DNA of 64,000 nt from Warburgia ugandensis (Eukaryota > Streptophyta > Magnoliopsida > Canellales > Canellaceae). This document shows positions 34,875-47,130 of the stretch, in pieces; the stretch's first letter is position 1; each line of letters opens with the position of its first letter. The notes below the pieces were generated by a model. That model was not told the origin of the DNA, made no database searches, and saw only the letters and a program-made list of their open reading frames with translations. The position numbers were made by a program, and so were the translations under genes. Where the stretch lies: the NCBI GenBank assembly GCA_035236585.1, contig CP141139.1:23576990-23640989 (forward strand), written 5' to 3'.

Positions 34875-36270
34875 TGTTGTGCTGGGCGGTGCTGACTACT
34901 CTTAGGACAGAGAACCAGAGGAGATGAGGCATGGTGTTGGAAATCTGGGTAGTACTAAGTAAGTAAGAAGAGAAAGCTGAGAGATGGGAGGGTGAGCCGT
35001 AAAGATAGGTGGGGGTCAGATTTGAGCATGGAGACGAGGGAAAGAGAGCTATGGAGAATTTAGACTATTGATGCTTAAAGGGAAACAAAAATAATGAACA
35101 GAAGAACATGAAACAATGAAATAAAGAGGCAAGCAATGTAAAGGCAAACAAAAAAAAACAAACTCCCCCAAACTCTCACGACGTTCCTCTTTATACAACT
35201 TTCTCCCCTTCCTCATTCTCCGCCCCCTCTTTCCTTATCCTTTAGTAGTTGGTTTCCTTTTAGGAACTTTCTCTTACTTGCAAATATCATCCATAATTTC
35301 CTCTTATTTTTAGAATTCTTCTTCTTTTAAGAACCCTTCATCCCTTGCTTTATTGATCTTCAAACTGATCTGCATCGTTGAAATTAAATTTGATCCATCC
35401 ATGCTTCTTTTACTTGATTTGCAAAGCGAAAGACTAGATTAGATTCATCTAAACCATACATTAAGCATCCACTTAGCTCAATTGATCATTTGACCATTAA
35501 TTTTTATAATTTATGGTTGGATGGTCAATTTGAGCTATATTTTATATTTTATCCAAAATTTACCAAATTAATGACTTAGATGGTCTAATTAAATGCTAAA
35601 CTAAGGGTCTTTTAGACAAAATTAAACACTTAACAATGCCCACCATGCACATCTAAAGCTAGCAGCATCCAATTAGACATACAAATGCATTGATTCAATT
35701 AAAATTTACAAAACTTAACTTATATAGATATTCATGTTTATTAAATAATATAATTTAGTAAGACATGTGATAACTTACCTATTATTGCTTGAATCAGAAT
35801 AACCTGCCCCTTCTCACAATGCAAGAACCTAGGTATTATATCTTCTATTTGTTTCTCAATGGCAAATACTCCTTTGGTCTAGAGATGACAGCAAGGTTGA
35901 GGAATTTGTAATTGTCCTTAACCTCTAATCTTTGCAAGTTACCATACAAAGACTTGTAAAAACTTAATGTGAAATACTTATTACATCTTATTAATATGTA
36001 ATGTCAATTTGATTCTTAGTAGAGCAGTTACACGACATTCCCAATATAAATAATGATGTGTGTGTATTCCAGTTGAGCCATATTGCATATGGTGAAGAGG
36101 TTCACATTCATGATTGGAACCTCAACTATGTTGTCATCATGCACATCAGCCTTTATACTTACATTCATTGATTAGTCTATACATCCCTTAGGAATGGATG
36201 CGTCTTAGGTGGATCCTCCACTTGATTAGTACAATGTGGATTTAATGTTCCATAAATTAGTAATGAATAT

Positions 36271-36294
36271 GTGTGTGTGTGTGTGTGTGTGTGT
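36271..36294. repeat. (GT)12 microsatellite
   Basis: Uninterrupted GT dinucleotides within the CACTA interior. Confidence 0.95.
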
Positions 36295-37179
36295 AAGAAG
36301 AGAGACATAAAGATTCAATTTTATCGTAAAAATAGAAATAAATACCTAGGACAGGGCAATTTTAGCTGAGAACTTAAAAAGTATTATTCAAACTGAGGCT
36401 ATGACACAATATACATACCTTATATAACATTGGTTTGATATACTTCTTTGGCCAAGCTACATGATATCCAATTGCATCCCTAATAGTATATTGTTTGCTT
36501 CTAATAGAACTGATAAGGGAACATTTGGCTGGAGATTGGTAGTAATGCATACACATAGTGTGTGGATGCATCAACTTGCTATGCAATGTGATAAAAAGAA
36601 CCTTGCATAGTGTTGTTATAGTGACATAGTTCTTAGCTGTATGATTAGAAATAATATATACATAAGAATAAATGAACTCAATAATTGAATATAGAAAAAG
36701 TAAACATGTCAATACCTAACTCCTTGATCCTGATGTCTATTTTGAAGAGTTGCTCTTCAACCTTTTCTATAAATGGAGTATTACAGCTATTGTAAGATGG
36801 GGATCGAGAGACAATATCCAGATGTGGACATTTGACACTTCAAATGTCCTTATATAAATAGTTCTTTACCTTCTTGTATACTCCTTGAAGGTTTTCTCTT
36901 TCCATTTTTCCAAGTCCTCTATTGGAGGATTCTTTGATTTAGGGAAGAATTTGGAAAGAACCACACTGCTACCTTGGGCCTTTACTCAGCCTCAGTGCTT
37001 GTCTTAATTGCCCATAGCCCTATCAGGATGTCCCCCTTTGCATCAATGCTACTTAGTGTTCCTGTAGTTGTGCTTTCTTAGTTCAACTCTCCATGCACAT
37101 ATAATTATCATAACATGGTCAATTCCATATATATAATAGTTAAAGAGATAGAGAAGTAGAAGTGTAAAACTACTTATGT

Positions 37180-37300
37180 TTTGTGAAGCAACTAAGGTGT
37201 CACTTTCGTTAGTGAAGGTCTGGGTGTTATGCCCTGCTAAATGTGTCATTTCCCAGAGAAGGGCAAGGTCAATGGGCTTTGTGGTCCCAGGCTCCTTTCT
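37180..37300 (-). pseudogene. CACTA transposase-like (Transposase_24 type) fragment
   Basis: The minus strand reads KPIDLALLWEMTHLAGHNTQ followed by TFTNESDTLVASQ. This resembles the conserved block of plant CACTA transposases in which a (L)F..TH..K.G.FV....R / A..V pattern follows a proline. A donor-like splice site seems to follow near 37180. The match is short and rests on pattern memory; a profile search is needed to confirm it. It agrees with the CACTA terminus at 21008. Confidence 0.45.
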
Positions 37301-37360
37301 TTATCAAAAGATACACTAAATCACTAAAGATACTATATATATGTATGGTGTGAGCACAAA

Positions 37361-37491
37361 GGTGACATCCGAGTTTTTGGAAAAATGAATTTCAAAGAAA
37401 AATCTTTCATTGTTTTTGTATTTTAAAATTTAGAGGCATGCCATCTTTTGAGATAGAGCAAAAAAATTTCATGAAAAACTCGGGGTGTCAC
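37361..37491. repeat. Small inverted-repeat unit made of LTR-tail-like ends
   Basis: GGTGACATCCGAGTTTTT at 37361 is inverted as GAAAAACTCGGGGTGTCAC at 37473-37491, about 130 bp overall. The right arm and its flank resemble the 3' tails of the Del/Tekay-like LTRs (compare 16540-16603). It is either a tiny foldback element or two opposed LTR ends. Confidence 0.5.
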
Positions 37492-39309
37492 ACATATGTC
37501 ATAAATGAAATCTTGGAGGTTTAGAGTGATCATTGGGTGACAGCATCAAAGTCAGATGGTCAGAAACCTTATATACATATTCTACTCAAATGAGGGTGAC
37601 AAAGTGACACAATTTCAATTCCAACACAAATGCACACTACAAGAAGAGGTTTATGGAAGAAGCTCAATTCATATATATTGGAATCATATACAATAAAAGC
37701 TTCTCAGCAATAAAAGAAGAATGTGACCACATGAAGACTTTTTCTCATTTTCTCTCTCCTACTCAACCAAAGGATGAAGAATCAACCAATGAGTGGATGT
37801 CTTATTCATACAAGATATTGAAACACAATTGGCCCACATGAGCATATGAAGATCTACAAGAAGGTTTACATGCCTTAAATGGATCCCTTCTATTCAAGTA
37901 ATGGTAGGTACGATCTGAGGGATAGGAATGAAGTATGGAAAAGACAAACCCTATCTACCTTTCTTATGCTGAAAAGTCAAGTCAAAACCCTAAGGAAAGG
38001 AAGATCTCAACCATCCAATCTCATCCAAGTCCATACATCTTATTGTTTCTAAATCACACACACACAATTGAATTCCATGCACCACCCTCCTTAGGACTTT
38101 AGAATTATGAAAAACCCCAGATTTTTCACCAAATTTTCATTTCTTTTACTTTTCTTCCCCCCAATTTCTTTTCCTAATTACTCCGTATCTATCCATTCTT
38201 GTTTTGATTATTTTTCCTTATTAATTTCTCCCACTTTATTGTAATGAAAATCATGCCTCACCCCCCTCCAACAATCACTTTCTTATTTGGTTATGCCCCC
38301 TTCCCTTTCCTCTTAAGTTAACTCCTTAGTTTTCCTTCTAATTCTTTCTTTTCATCTGTCATATCCTTCATACCTAAGACTTTCCTCTTCCTATTTCTTT
38401 TCCCTCCATCTTATTCCCTTCCATTCTCATCTCCCATTACCATAATTGAATTTCATGCTCCCCATTTAGCCCTTACTTGATTCGTAATTAAAATGGAGTG
38501 ATCCCCACAATTGAATCTTCTTAACTCCCATGATGAAAATGTATAAATAGAGATGTTTTGAATACATTAAGGATCTTTGAACTTTCCTTAGAACTCAAGA
38601 TCAAATCAAAGGAGAAATAAGAGGAGGAAGATCACCTCACGCAAGCTTCCTTCAAGCTTCTATGATCAAATTCCTTGGAGATAAAAGTTGAGTCTCAACC
38701 TAAGTTCCAACTTTTTTCTTTATTATTTTATTTTTCTTTCTCTAACATCTTCTACCTTTTCTAGTCAAATATTTTTAGCATCCATTCATGTATATTTTGC
38801 TTACTTAGAATGTAAAAATAATTACACCCATGTTTCATATAACTTAGAATAGTGTGCATGCTTCCTTTTTGTAGTTTTTCCTTAGCCTTTGCGTGTTAGT
38901 TGCTTACCTTTCCTTGCTTGTAGTTCATGTTTAGCATAGTAAATCCTTTCATCTTAGAGTAGTATAGATGCATAATATGTTTTTCTTTCATGGAATTATT
39001 ATTTGCATGCATTAGGATCCTATGTTTTCAACACATTCCATCAATTTTGGTGGATGCATATTTTTCAAGTTAGCATGCATGGTAGACTTTGGAGCACTCT
39101 TTATGATGCCCTAGGTTTTCAAATGATGAAATGTAAAATAATTATTTTCAAATGCTAGTGGTGAAAGATATTTTTAATATAATATTTTTGTTAAGCTCGA
39201 GTGCATCACTCAACAAAAATACATTTCAGAGATTTTGAAATGTGATGAATTTATATTTAATATTTTCTAGGATTTTATCTAGTCATAGCTCATAGTCTAA
39301 CTATATAAC

Positions 39310-39362
<53 letters not shown>

Positions 39363-39600
39363 GTCCACAAATATCAAATGGAAGTCATATGCTTACCCTG
39401 TCAGAACAATCTCATGCTATTGTTGTCCATGTTTAAGGTTCCTTCCACTTTGAGTTATTTTTCTTTCAAGTCAACTTATTCAAAGTTGAGACAATAAAAA
39501 AAAATTATGATATTTCAGCAAGCCTGTACTTGGTAAATATTTAAACATCTAGTTTGGCAATATTATATAAAGAAAAATGCAAATTGAATTCTATGTCATT
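37492..39600. other. Non-coding AT-rich stretch with a possible LTR promoter
   Basis: No supported gene. A pyrimidine-rich part (about 38130-38440) is followed by TATAAATA at 38542-38549 and by sequence that looks like an LTR transcript leader (…AACTTTCCTTAGAACTCAAG…). I could not find LTR ends or a primer site. The frame 37653-37841 has no motif. Confidence 0.4.
39311..39359. repeat. (GT)n(AT)n microsatellite
   Basis: Six GT units followed by about 19 AT units. It creates a spurious YIYIYI frame. Confidence 0.95.
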
Positions 39601-42216
39601 TGGTGCAGCTTTAATATTACTCACAAGCACACAAATCAAAGTAGCAATTTTCATGCGAGAGAGGTTGATCCCACAAGGAATCTCCTGGAATTTTCAATTT
39701 ATTAGGTCTTATTTAAGTTACTTATCTTAGCCAAAGAAAAGGGTTTTGATTAAACTAGGAAACTAAACAACATGAAAGGGAAAACTTGCACAAAATTAGA
39801 CACATGAACTATAGAAAACTTTCTAAAAATAAAGATTTTCAATAGAATTAAAAAAATTTCTAATTAAAATGCACTCAATAAAAGAAGCTAATGCAAAACC
39901 AGAATGAATGAATATAGAAATCTTAAAATAAGAAAACATGCTAAAAATGGAACTTTCCTAAATTAACACTTTCCTAAACCTAAAATAAGAAACTTAGTTT
40001 AAAAAAAAATAATTCTAAAACTAAATTAGAAAATTTTAAACTAACCTAAGATGTAAACAACTAACTAAATAATACTAAACAATCAAATAAGCAAAACTTC
40101 AAGATAATTTATCCAAGCACCATGCAAATGAACCCTAGAGTTGTGCACATGGTTCATGGGGTCATTTGATAGCCAAAATACATGAAGTAAATGCTTGTTA
40201 ACATGAAATATAATCAAAGCACTAATTAAACAACTAAACAAGATAAATAGGTTCCTAAGTGATAAAACAAATAAGGTGTATGGACTACTGGAAACTATGC
40301 CTGAACATTCAGTGGAAAAATTCTAGAAATGTAGCATGCATGAAACTCAAATAAACCAAGGCATTAATTGAAACTTAGCAAGAACTTTTCATGGAAGATA
40401 ACACTCAATAATTAAATTAATTTACTACTAGAATCAATCACAAACAATAATCTTCAAACAAGTTTATTGATTGAATGGAAAAATGCATCAAATAATAGTG
40501 CACATATTTCATAATGAGAACTTGAAAAGTGTGCACTGTTCCAATGCTTATAACTTGATTCAAATCAAATACTAAGCTTAGATAACATACAAGTGAAACC
40601 CAGCAATATTCAAGTGAAAAGAGAGTTGAAGGAGGGGAATAATTCAAGGAAAAAGATGCCTAAATCTAACTCCAAAATCAAGTGAAAAATGAGGACAATA
40701 AGAAGAGGAACAAGGGAATTCAACCTAGTTTTTGCTGTTGGCTATCACTACCAGAGCAGAAATAACTTGGATCTTGAATGAATAAGAAAGAAATGCTAGA
40801 GAGATGTAAACAAAGATTGAAGGGAAAAACCAAAGAAGATCCATATGTACGAAATTGAAGAACTAAACAAAAGCAAAATAAACAATGGAAGTAAGGAATG
40901 AAAGAAAGATACTAACCTAGAATTGAAGTACAAAATCAAATGAAAAAGACTTGAAGAATGCAAAGAAGAATAACCACAAGAAAACCAAAGTCCAAAGCTC
41001 CAGGTATCACCTAAAGTAGTGTGCTTCTTTCTAGGTTTTTCACCAAAAACCTCTACTTGAATTTCACATGGAAACCCTTGGAAGATCTATAGAGTTTTGG
41101 GTTTCTAATTTGACAGGAGATTAATCTTGGAAGGTAATTTGAAATTAGATCTAGGACATCAAGAGAGGAAACTTAGGTGGAGATTTGAGATAAGAAAGTG
41201 GGAAGCTGAGGATTTTAAGAAAGGAGGCAACAAGGTGGCTAGGTGGGAGGCGCCACTTTTTCTGGGTGGAGTGTCTGCCCCTTATTTTATAACATGTAAA
41301 GTTAGTTGGGTGATGAGGAAGACATGAAAGAAAATGGAAATGAGGTAGGAAATAGGAATGAGAGAGGAAGTGCAGTGGCTGAGTCAAATTAGGAAAGGAG
41401 ATTTAGAAGGGTTGGGACAAGGCGTCTATTTTTTAGGAAAGTGGAATCTCCACCTTGCTCCCATGAATGGAATTCCTAAGAAGAATGAGGTGGCAGGTGA
41501 AAAGAAAAATGAAATAAGGTAGGAAAGAGGAAAGAAGAGGAAAATTGGAGGAAAAGGATAGAAAAGTGGAGTTGGTAGGTGAATGGCTAGAATTAGAAGG
41601 GAGATCCTACTTTTTTAAGATAGTGGCATGGAATTCCTTCCCTTCTTATTATGTGATGAGTAGGAAAGAGAGAGAAAAGAAGGAAAAAATAAAAAATAAT
41701 AAAAGGTTTCTTTCTTTATTGGTCCACCTATGCATACATATTTTACCCTATACAAATCTCTCCCAAAATCTTTTAATTATCCCTTAGAAAATCATGTTTT
41801 TAACATGCATAATTGCTTTTTAAAAGTCCTCCAATTGTGTGACTCCATGTGGCTCATTTGGCTTGGATTGAGTGTCTAAGTCCCTTGGCTTCAAAGCTTA
41901 GCTAGCTTTTATGTAATTTTTAGGCCTATTGCAACACAACAGAGCATGATTTTTTTGTGAAATCTTCATGGGCTTAGTGAAAAACTCTGTGAAGTGCACT
42001 TCCTACAAAAGAGTAAAAACCCTAATTAAATCTTAAAAATTTATGATTTTTAACGTACTTACTCTAGATTAGCTCCTGAGCTTGCTAAATATCAAACTTT
42101 TGAATTATTAGGTCAAAAATGCATGTGCTATTAAATTTAAAAAAAAAACCTAAAATAATACCTATAATTTATAACACATGGACTACTAATCAATACTTTT
42201 TATACAAAATTGAACA
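39601..42216 (-). repeat. 3' LTR of element F (2.6 kb)
   Basis: On the + strand it starts TGGTGCAGCTTTAATATTAC and ends AAAATTGAACA. It shares layout with D's LTR: a CACAAGCAC..GTAGC..GTTGATCCCACAAGG block at one end and a TTAACA/TTGAACA end followed by the purine tract. The left boundary is set within a few bases by analogy. Confidence 0.65.
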
Positions 42217-43982
42217 CTTCTCCCACTCCCAACTAGCATTTTGTTAGTCTTAAGCAAAACATGCAAAAAATCATGAAAACAAAAATGGTTGTCATTTTTG
42301 TAGGTACTTATGATTGCATTTAGCATATGCCCTTAGGTTACGCCTAGTGGACGAGTTCGGTCTTATTAGGGTTTACAGCGAATATATCCATAAAATTCGA
42401 TAAGGCTAAGTCCTTTATTTATCTCAGAAAACTCTCATCCATTAGAAAGATGGATGAAAAATTCTACAAGTTATCCACATAATAAAGCCATTTTATTATT
42501 GTTATATCTTAGAGTGTATGAGTATAAACATGCTACAAGTTAGTACTTCTAAATAGATATGCTTATTACTCCATTGGAATATTATCGTGACCTCAATTTC
42601 TCAATTCTATCCACTTAGAAATAAAGTTCTTAGAGAAAAGGGTTAGTAGAATTCTCTCTTTATGTGACTTAATTCAACAAGATTGATGGTTCACATACTT
42701 TTACGAGCGCAAATGAGACAAAGAATTATGATCCCTAAGAATGGATACCATTACCAAGAGCATTTGGGGTAGTTCACCTTAACTCATTGCTATTTATATG
42801 CTCATTAAGGCTATCTTGCACCTTAAGATTAATAGATCTTTAGATAGGACAAAACCTAGGCTTGGGATAAGTTTTGAAAGAAAGGGCACAAAGGTTTCAT
42901 GGTTTCAAATCTGAGAATAGGTTTTCAATTGTTGTTGGACAACTTTTTCTTTTTAATGTACTAAAGTCAATATATTTTCTACTTTTCCTTTCTATTATTT
43001 TCACAATTTGTCTTTTTCATTTCTTGATATGTCTTCTTTTATTAGAATTTCTTTTCCCTTGAGGGAAAGGCTTTCATTTTTCATCACTCTAATATTTTTC
43101 ACGTCTTAGACTTTTGTCCTTTTTCTAACTTTTCTACTATCTCTACTCATCTTTGAATGTAAGGTAATAGATATTTAACTAAATTTCTTTGGTTAAGGTA
43201 AATGGGATTTTTAAAAGAAAAGACTTACCAAGAGGATCAAAGGGTCTAACTAGTAGTATAATATAATGGGTAGGCTTTATGTCATTGCATTAAAACAAGG
43301 ATGGTCTATATCATTTCCTAGGTTTCTTAAAAGCTATTAGATTCAACAAATGTTTAGGAAACAAAGTTAGTACACCTATTAGTTCTTAGCATTTTTACCA
43401 AAACAAAGATACTACCATCTTTCAAAATTGTTGATCGTTAAAGAAATTATGGAATTACATATAACCCTAAAAAAGATGATGGTCTCTAACACTCAATGGG
43501 TATATAGATCCCCACTAATTTTCCTTTGGGTCTCTAAGTCATACTATCTATCTATGTAAACTTATGCTCTGTGTGTATGAGTTCTCCAAGATTTAATTTT
43601 ATAAAATACTTCAAGACATGAATAAGATTTATAATTAACCATTTAGATTTCCATTAAGAATTTAAAGTAGGAAAAATACTAATCATCCGAAAATTCAATT
43701 CTCATCACAATAAAGGAACTTTGACCTTAAAACTTAGAAAAAATCTTCTTTCTTTTCTTCTTTAGAGAAGACAAGGAAAAACTAAGAAATCTCATGCATA
43801 TCTACACCCCCAATCTAAACTAGACATTGTCCCAATGTTTTGAAACATAAGACTCCTATATGATAAATGCGTAATGCAATATAATATTCTCTAAAAACCT
43901 TGGGTTGCTTCCTAGTGAATGCTAAGATTTATGTCTTCAGCCAAACATATGAATGCTGATCTTACGATTGATGCATGTGTCA
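42217..43982 (-). other. 3' region of element F downstream of integrase
   Basis: 1.77 kb with no gene. Starts with the purine tract (minus strand GGGAGTGGGAGAAG). Homologous in blocks to 24478-26160 of element D. Confidence 0.65.
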
Positions 43983-45230
43983 TCATACACGTAATGGTGG
44001 ATAGACTGGTTCCTCTAGTAAGGTTTCTTCTACTTCAGGGTTGACGAAATATAGATAGGATTTCAACCTTTGCCCATTTACTTTGGAAATCTCTCCATCC
44101 TTTTCTATCTTAATGACCCCATGAGGGGAAATAGTATGTACTATCTTAGGTCTAGTCCATCGAGATTGAAGTTTTCGAGGAAATAGATGCAGTATAGAAT
44201 TATACAAAAGGACCTTCTATCTTTGGGTAAAGGACTTTTGTAGTATATTTATCATGATGACTTTTCATGTGGTCTTTGTATAGCTTGGCTGACTCATATG
44301 CACTTTCTTAAGCTCATTCAACTAATTGAGTTGGAGCTTTCCATGGGTCCTAGTTGTATCTAGGTCAAAATTGAGCTTTTCAATAGCTAATATGCTTTAT
44401 GCTCAAGTTCTACTTGGAGATGATATGCCTTTCAATAGACCAAGGGGTAGGGTAACATGCCTATAAGAGTCTTATATATAGTACGGTATGCCCATAAAGC
44501 GTTGCTAATCCTCAAAGGATGGTCTTTCCTATTTGCTTGACTATCTTTTTTGAAATTCACTTTATCTCCCTATTAGACACTTCTACCTGTCCATTAGTTT
44601 GAGGATGATAAGAGGTAGCTATCCTATAGGTAACACCATATTTCTTCATTAAATTCTCAAAATCCATTACAAAAGTGATTACCCCCATCACTAATTATGG
44701 CCCTTAGGTACCATAGCATGCCGATATATTTTCTTTTAAAAACTTGACCACTTCCCTATGGTCATTGGCCTTGCACAATATATATTCTACCCTTTAGACA
44801 TGTAGTCCACTCCCACAAGGATGTACATTAACCAAAAGAGTTAGGAAAGAGTCCCATAAAATGAATGCCCCAAACATCAAAAGGCTCAATGATCAAAATG
44901 AGGTTTAACAATATCATATTTCTTTTTCCCATGCTCCCTAATTGTTAACATCTAGCACATGCTATGCAGTAAGTATGGGAATCCCTGAAAATGATGGGCC
45001 AATAAAAACCATGCTAGAAATCTTTGCAGCTATCTTTCTGGAACTGAAATGGCCCCTACATGCATGGTCATGACGAAAGGAAATTGTTTTATGTTCATTA
45101 TCAGGTATGCATTGTCTAATGACCTAATCAAGATAGTACTTAAACAAGTACAGATCATCCCACGTAAAGTATTTGACCACTACAAGGAATCTTTTCCTAT
45201 CATGTTTTGTCCAGTGATTAGGCTTGTACC
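43983..45230 (-). pseudogene. Tat/Athila-like integrase, decayed
   Basis: Integrase inserts the cDNA into the genome. In minus-strand order: an N-terminal zinc-binding part (CIPDNEH.., HDHACRGHFSSRKIAAKI) near 45110-45000; the catalytic-core piece YILVGVDYMSKG near 44820; [14 protein letters not shown] near 44620, the segment before the third catalytic residue; and an open C-terminal frame, 43983-44207, reading [18 protein letters not shown], typical of the plant gypsy integrase tail (LRLFPGKLKSRW.GPF.V), then [11 protein letters not shown]. Stops and shifts separate these parts. Confidence 0.85.
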
Positions 45231-45673
45231 TGTGATAAGATAATTAACAATATCTACATACCAAGGCGATTAGGAAATGTGCAACAATTATGTAAAGAAA
45301 CAATCTTACACGAGAAACGTCTGAACACCAATTAGGAGGAAAGACAACACTACTCAAACTTTCAATCTGTTAACTTACCACAGATGATTGTCCTACCATG
45401 TGCTCTCTAATAGAGCTTCAATGGCTTCTGACTAACAGAAGGAACTAACAGGAAGGCAAGACTACAAGTTAACAAATAACTTCTATCTCCTTGAGAGGCT
45501 TGTGGCATGTTTATTTATAGCTTTTGAGTCTTCACCAACTAGCCCATCAAATTGGACTTTCAGCACACTTTCCACATGGCTACTATAGAATGGGTCAAAG
45601 GAGTGGCTGGTAGAAGCTTCCTATGTTCACACAAAGGGTGGTTACAGGAAGCTTCCTACTTTCACACTTGACA
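45231..45673 (-). repeat. Copia LTR-like segment
   Basis: About 443 bp from TGTCAAGTGTGAAAGTAGG to TCTTATCACA on the minus strand, with TG...CA ends. CTATAAATAAACATG near 45515 (minus) is a plausible TATA box. It follows the end of copia RNase H, as a 3' LTR should. A second copy was not found. Confidence 0.5.
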
Positions 45674-45719
45674 ACTATTGAATTGCAACTCAAACTACAA
45701 CCTTTAGATAGTGCGTACA

Positions 45720-46330
45720 CCTTATGTATGCTAAGTTATTAGGCCAATGCACAATTTACAAAGATGTTGGCAGAGTTGGGTAGTTCAAGTGCTTTAGTGA
45801 ACATATTAGCACAGTTGACCTCTGTAGGGTAGTATTCCATGTAGATAGATTTTTCTTGAATAAATTCTCTGACATAGTGATACTAAATCTCTATGTGTTT
45901 TGTCCAAGCATGGAATATTGGGTTCTTTGCCATGGCAATGTAGCTTTGACTATCACACCTTAGTATTGTTGTATCATCTGTAGATACTCCTATATCTGTC
46001 AAGTTACATTGTAGCCATATGGCTTCACAAGATGCTCCACAAGTAGCTTTATACTCGGCCTTAGTTGATGAAAGTGCAACTATAGGCTACTTCTTACTAG
46101 CCCATGAGATGATGCCACCGCCAAATATAAATCCATAGCCGGTAATAGATTTCTTAGAGTCAACATTGCCAGCCCAATCTGAGTCATAATACCTAGATAA
46201 AGATCTCTCCTGTAGTATATGAAATTCCATACTCAATAGTGCCTCTGAGGTATTTTGGGATTTGGATCCCAGCTTGCCAGTGGAATTCCCTTGGTTTGTT
46301 TAGATAGTGCATACTATCGGGTTGAGGTTT
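45720..46330 (-). pseudogene. Copia RNase H segment, copy 1
   Basis: The minus strand reads YLNKPREFHWQAGIQILKYL, GTIEYGISYTTGE, DSDWAGNVDSKKSITGYGF, IISWASKK, a stop, PIVALSSTKAEYKATCGASC and later MFTKALELPNS. These are the standard copia RNase H blocks (SD.DWAG, KS.TGY, VALSSTEAEY, and the ADIFTK-type end, here ANMFTK). A stop and the E-to-K change in STEAEY damage it. Confidence 0.85.
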
Positions 46331-46469
46331 ACCAGTAGACCCCAAACCCTACTACCATGGGGCGTTGCCCCCTTGGACCCCCACTGGGGTAGCCCCAAAC
46401 CCTGCTCCTTAGGGGCGCTGTGGTAGTTCTAGTGGTATCTTATTGAGGTGGGCACTGTCATATACCAAC

Positions 46470-46511
46470 ACCCACCCACCCAACCACCCCCCCCCCCGCC
46501 CCCCCACCCAC
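46470..46511. repeat. C-rich tract at the junction of the copia duplicates
   Basis: CCCACCCACCCAACC followed by a run of C. It lies exactly between copy 1 and copy 2. Confidence 0.9.
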
Positions 46512-47130
46512 AATGTACACCTTATGCATGCTAAGTTATTGGGCCAATGCCCAATTTACAAAGATGTTGGTAGAGTTGGGTACTTCTGGGTGCTTCAGTG
46601 AACATATCAACACAGTTGACCTCTATAGGGCAGTATTCCATGTAGATAGATTTTTCTTGAATCAATTCTTTAACATAGTGATACTGAATATCTATATGTT
46701 TGTCCTAGCATGGAATACTATGTTCTTTTCCATGGCTATGCTTCTTTGACTATCACACCTTAGTATTGTTGCATCATTTGTAGATACTCCTATATCTGTT
46801 AGGATATGTCTTAGCCATATGGCTTCACAAGATGCTACACAAGCAACTTTAAACTCAGCCTCTGTTGATGAAAGTGCAACTATAGGTTGCTTCTTGCTAT
46901 CCCATGAGATGATACCACCTCCAAATATAAATTCATAGCCAGTAACAGATTTCTTGGAGTCAACATCGCCAGCCCAATCTAAGTCACAATACCCAGATAA
47001 GATCTCCCCTGTAGTATATGAGATCCCATACTCCATAGTGCCTCTGACGTATTTCAGGATTCACATCCTTGCTTACTAGTGGAATTCCCTTGGTTTGTTT
47101 AGATAGTGCATACCATCAGGCTGGGTTCTA
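46512..47130 (-). pseudogene. Copia RNase H segment, copy 2
   Basis: The open frame 46692-47036 (114 codons) carries MEYGISYTTGEILSGYCDLD, WAGDVDSKKSVTGYEFIFGG, VALSSTEAEFKVACVASCEA and IWLRHILTDIGV, the copia RNase H core with catalytic residues D, E and D in recognisable positions. Upstream on the minus strand ILKYVRG precedes the Met, so this is not a real start. The frame breaks near 46692, but DNA homology to copy 1 continues to about 46512. The two copies are clearly paralogous; copy 2 is less damaged. Confidence 0.9.

Larger units (their letters stand above)
22598..35635 (-). mobile_element. Non-autonomous Tat-like LTR retrotransposon (element D)
   Basis: It is bounded by LTRs running TGTTGAT... 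to ...TTAACA on the + strand, flanked by ATACC (22593-22597) and ATGCC (35636-35640), a 5-bp target duplication with one change. Its sense strand is minus: the primer site lies next to the right LTR and the purine tract next to the left LTR. The internal region is about 4.2 kb and holds a gag-like fragment but no protease, RT or integrase. It therefore resembles a LARD-type derivative that depends on a relative. A 4.8 kb solo LTR sits in its right LTR. Confidence 0.8.
28707..35635 (-). repeat. Right LTR (5' LTR) of element D, interrupted
   Basis: About 2.09 kb after removal of the solo LTR at 30040-34874. It begins TGTTGATATTTTTCACAAGT and ends CTTAACA. Confidence 0.8.
35641..37360 (-). mobile_element. 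CACTA transposon interior, continued after element D
   Basis: This DNA resumes the CACTA copy that was broken at 22597. It is AT-rich and holds transposase-like fragments on the minus strand separated by intron-like stretches. No right-hand CACTA terminus or subterminal repeat array was found, so the element appears truncated. Confidence 0.5.

Noticed and set aside
37635-37648. CACTACAAGAAGAG as a possible CACTA terminus
   Set aside because: It faces the wrong way to close the element begun at 21008, has no subterminal repeats behind it, and no 3-bp duplication could be paired.
38542-38549. TATAAATA as the promoter of a host gene
   Set aside because: No coding sequence follows within 1 kb; an LTR promoter is more likely.
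39315-39497. Frame starting MCVYIYIYIY
   Set aside because: It is a translation of the GT/AT microsatellite.
46513-46749. 78-codon + strand frame
   Set aside because: It is antisense to copia RNase H copy 2, whose motifs are on the minus strand.
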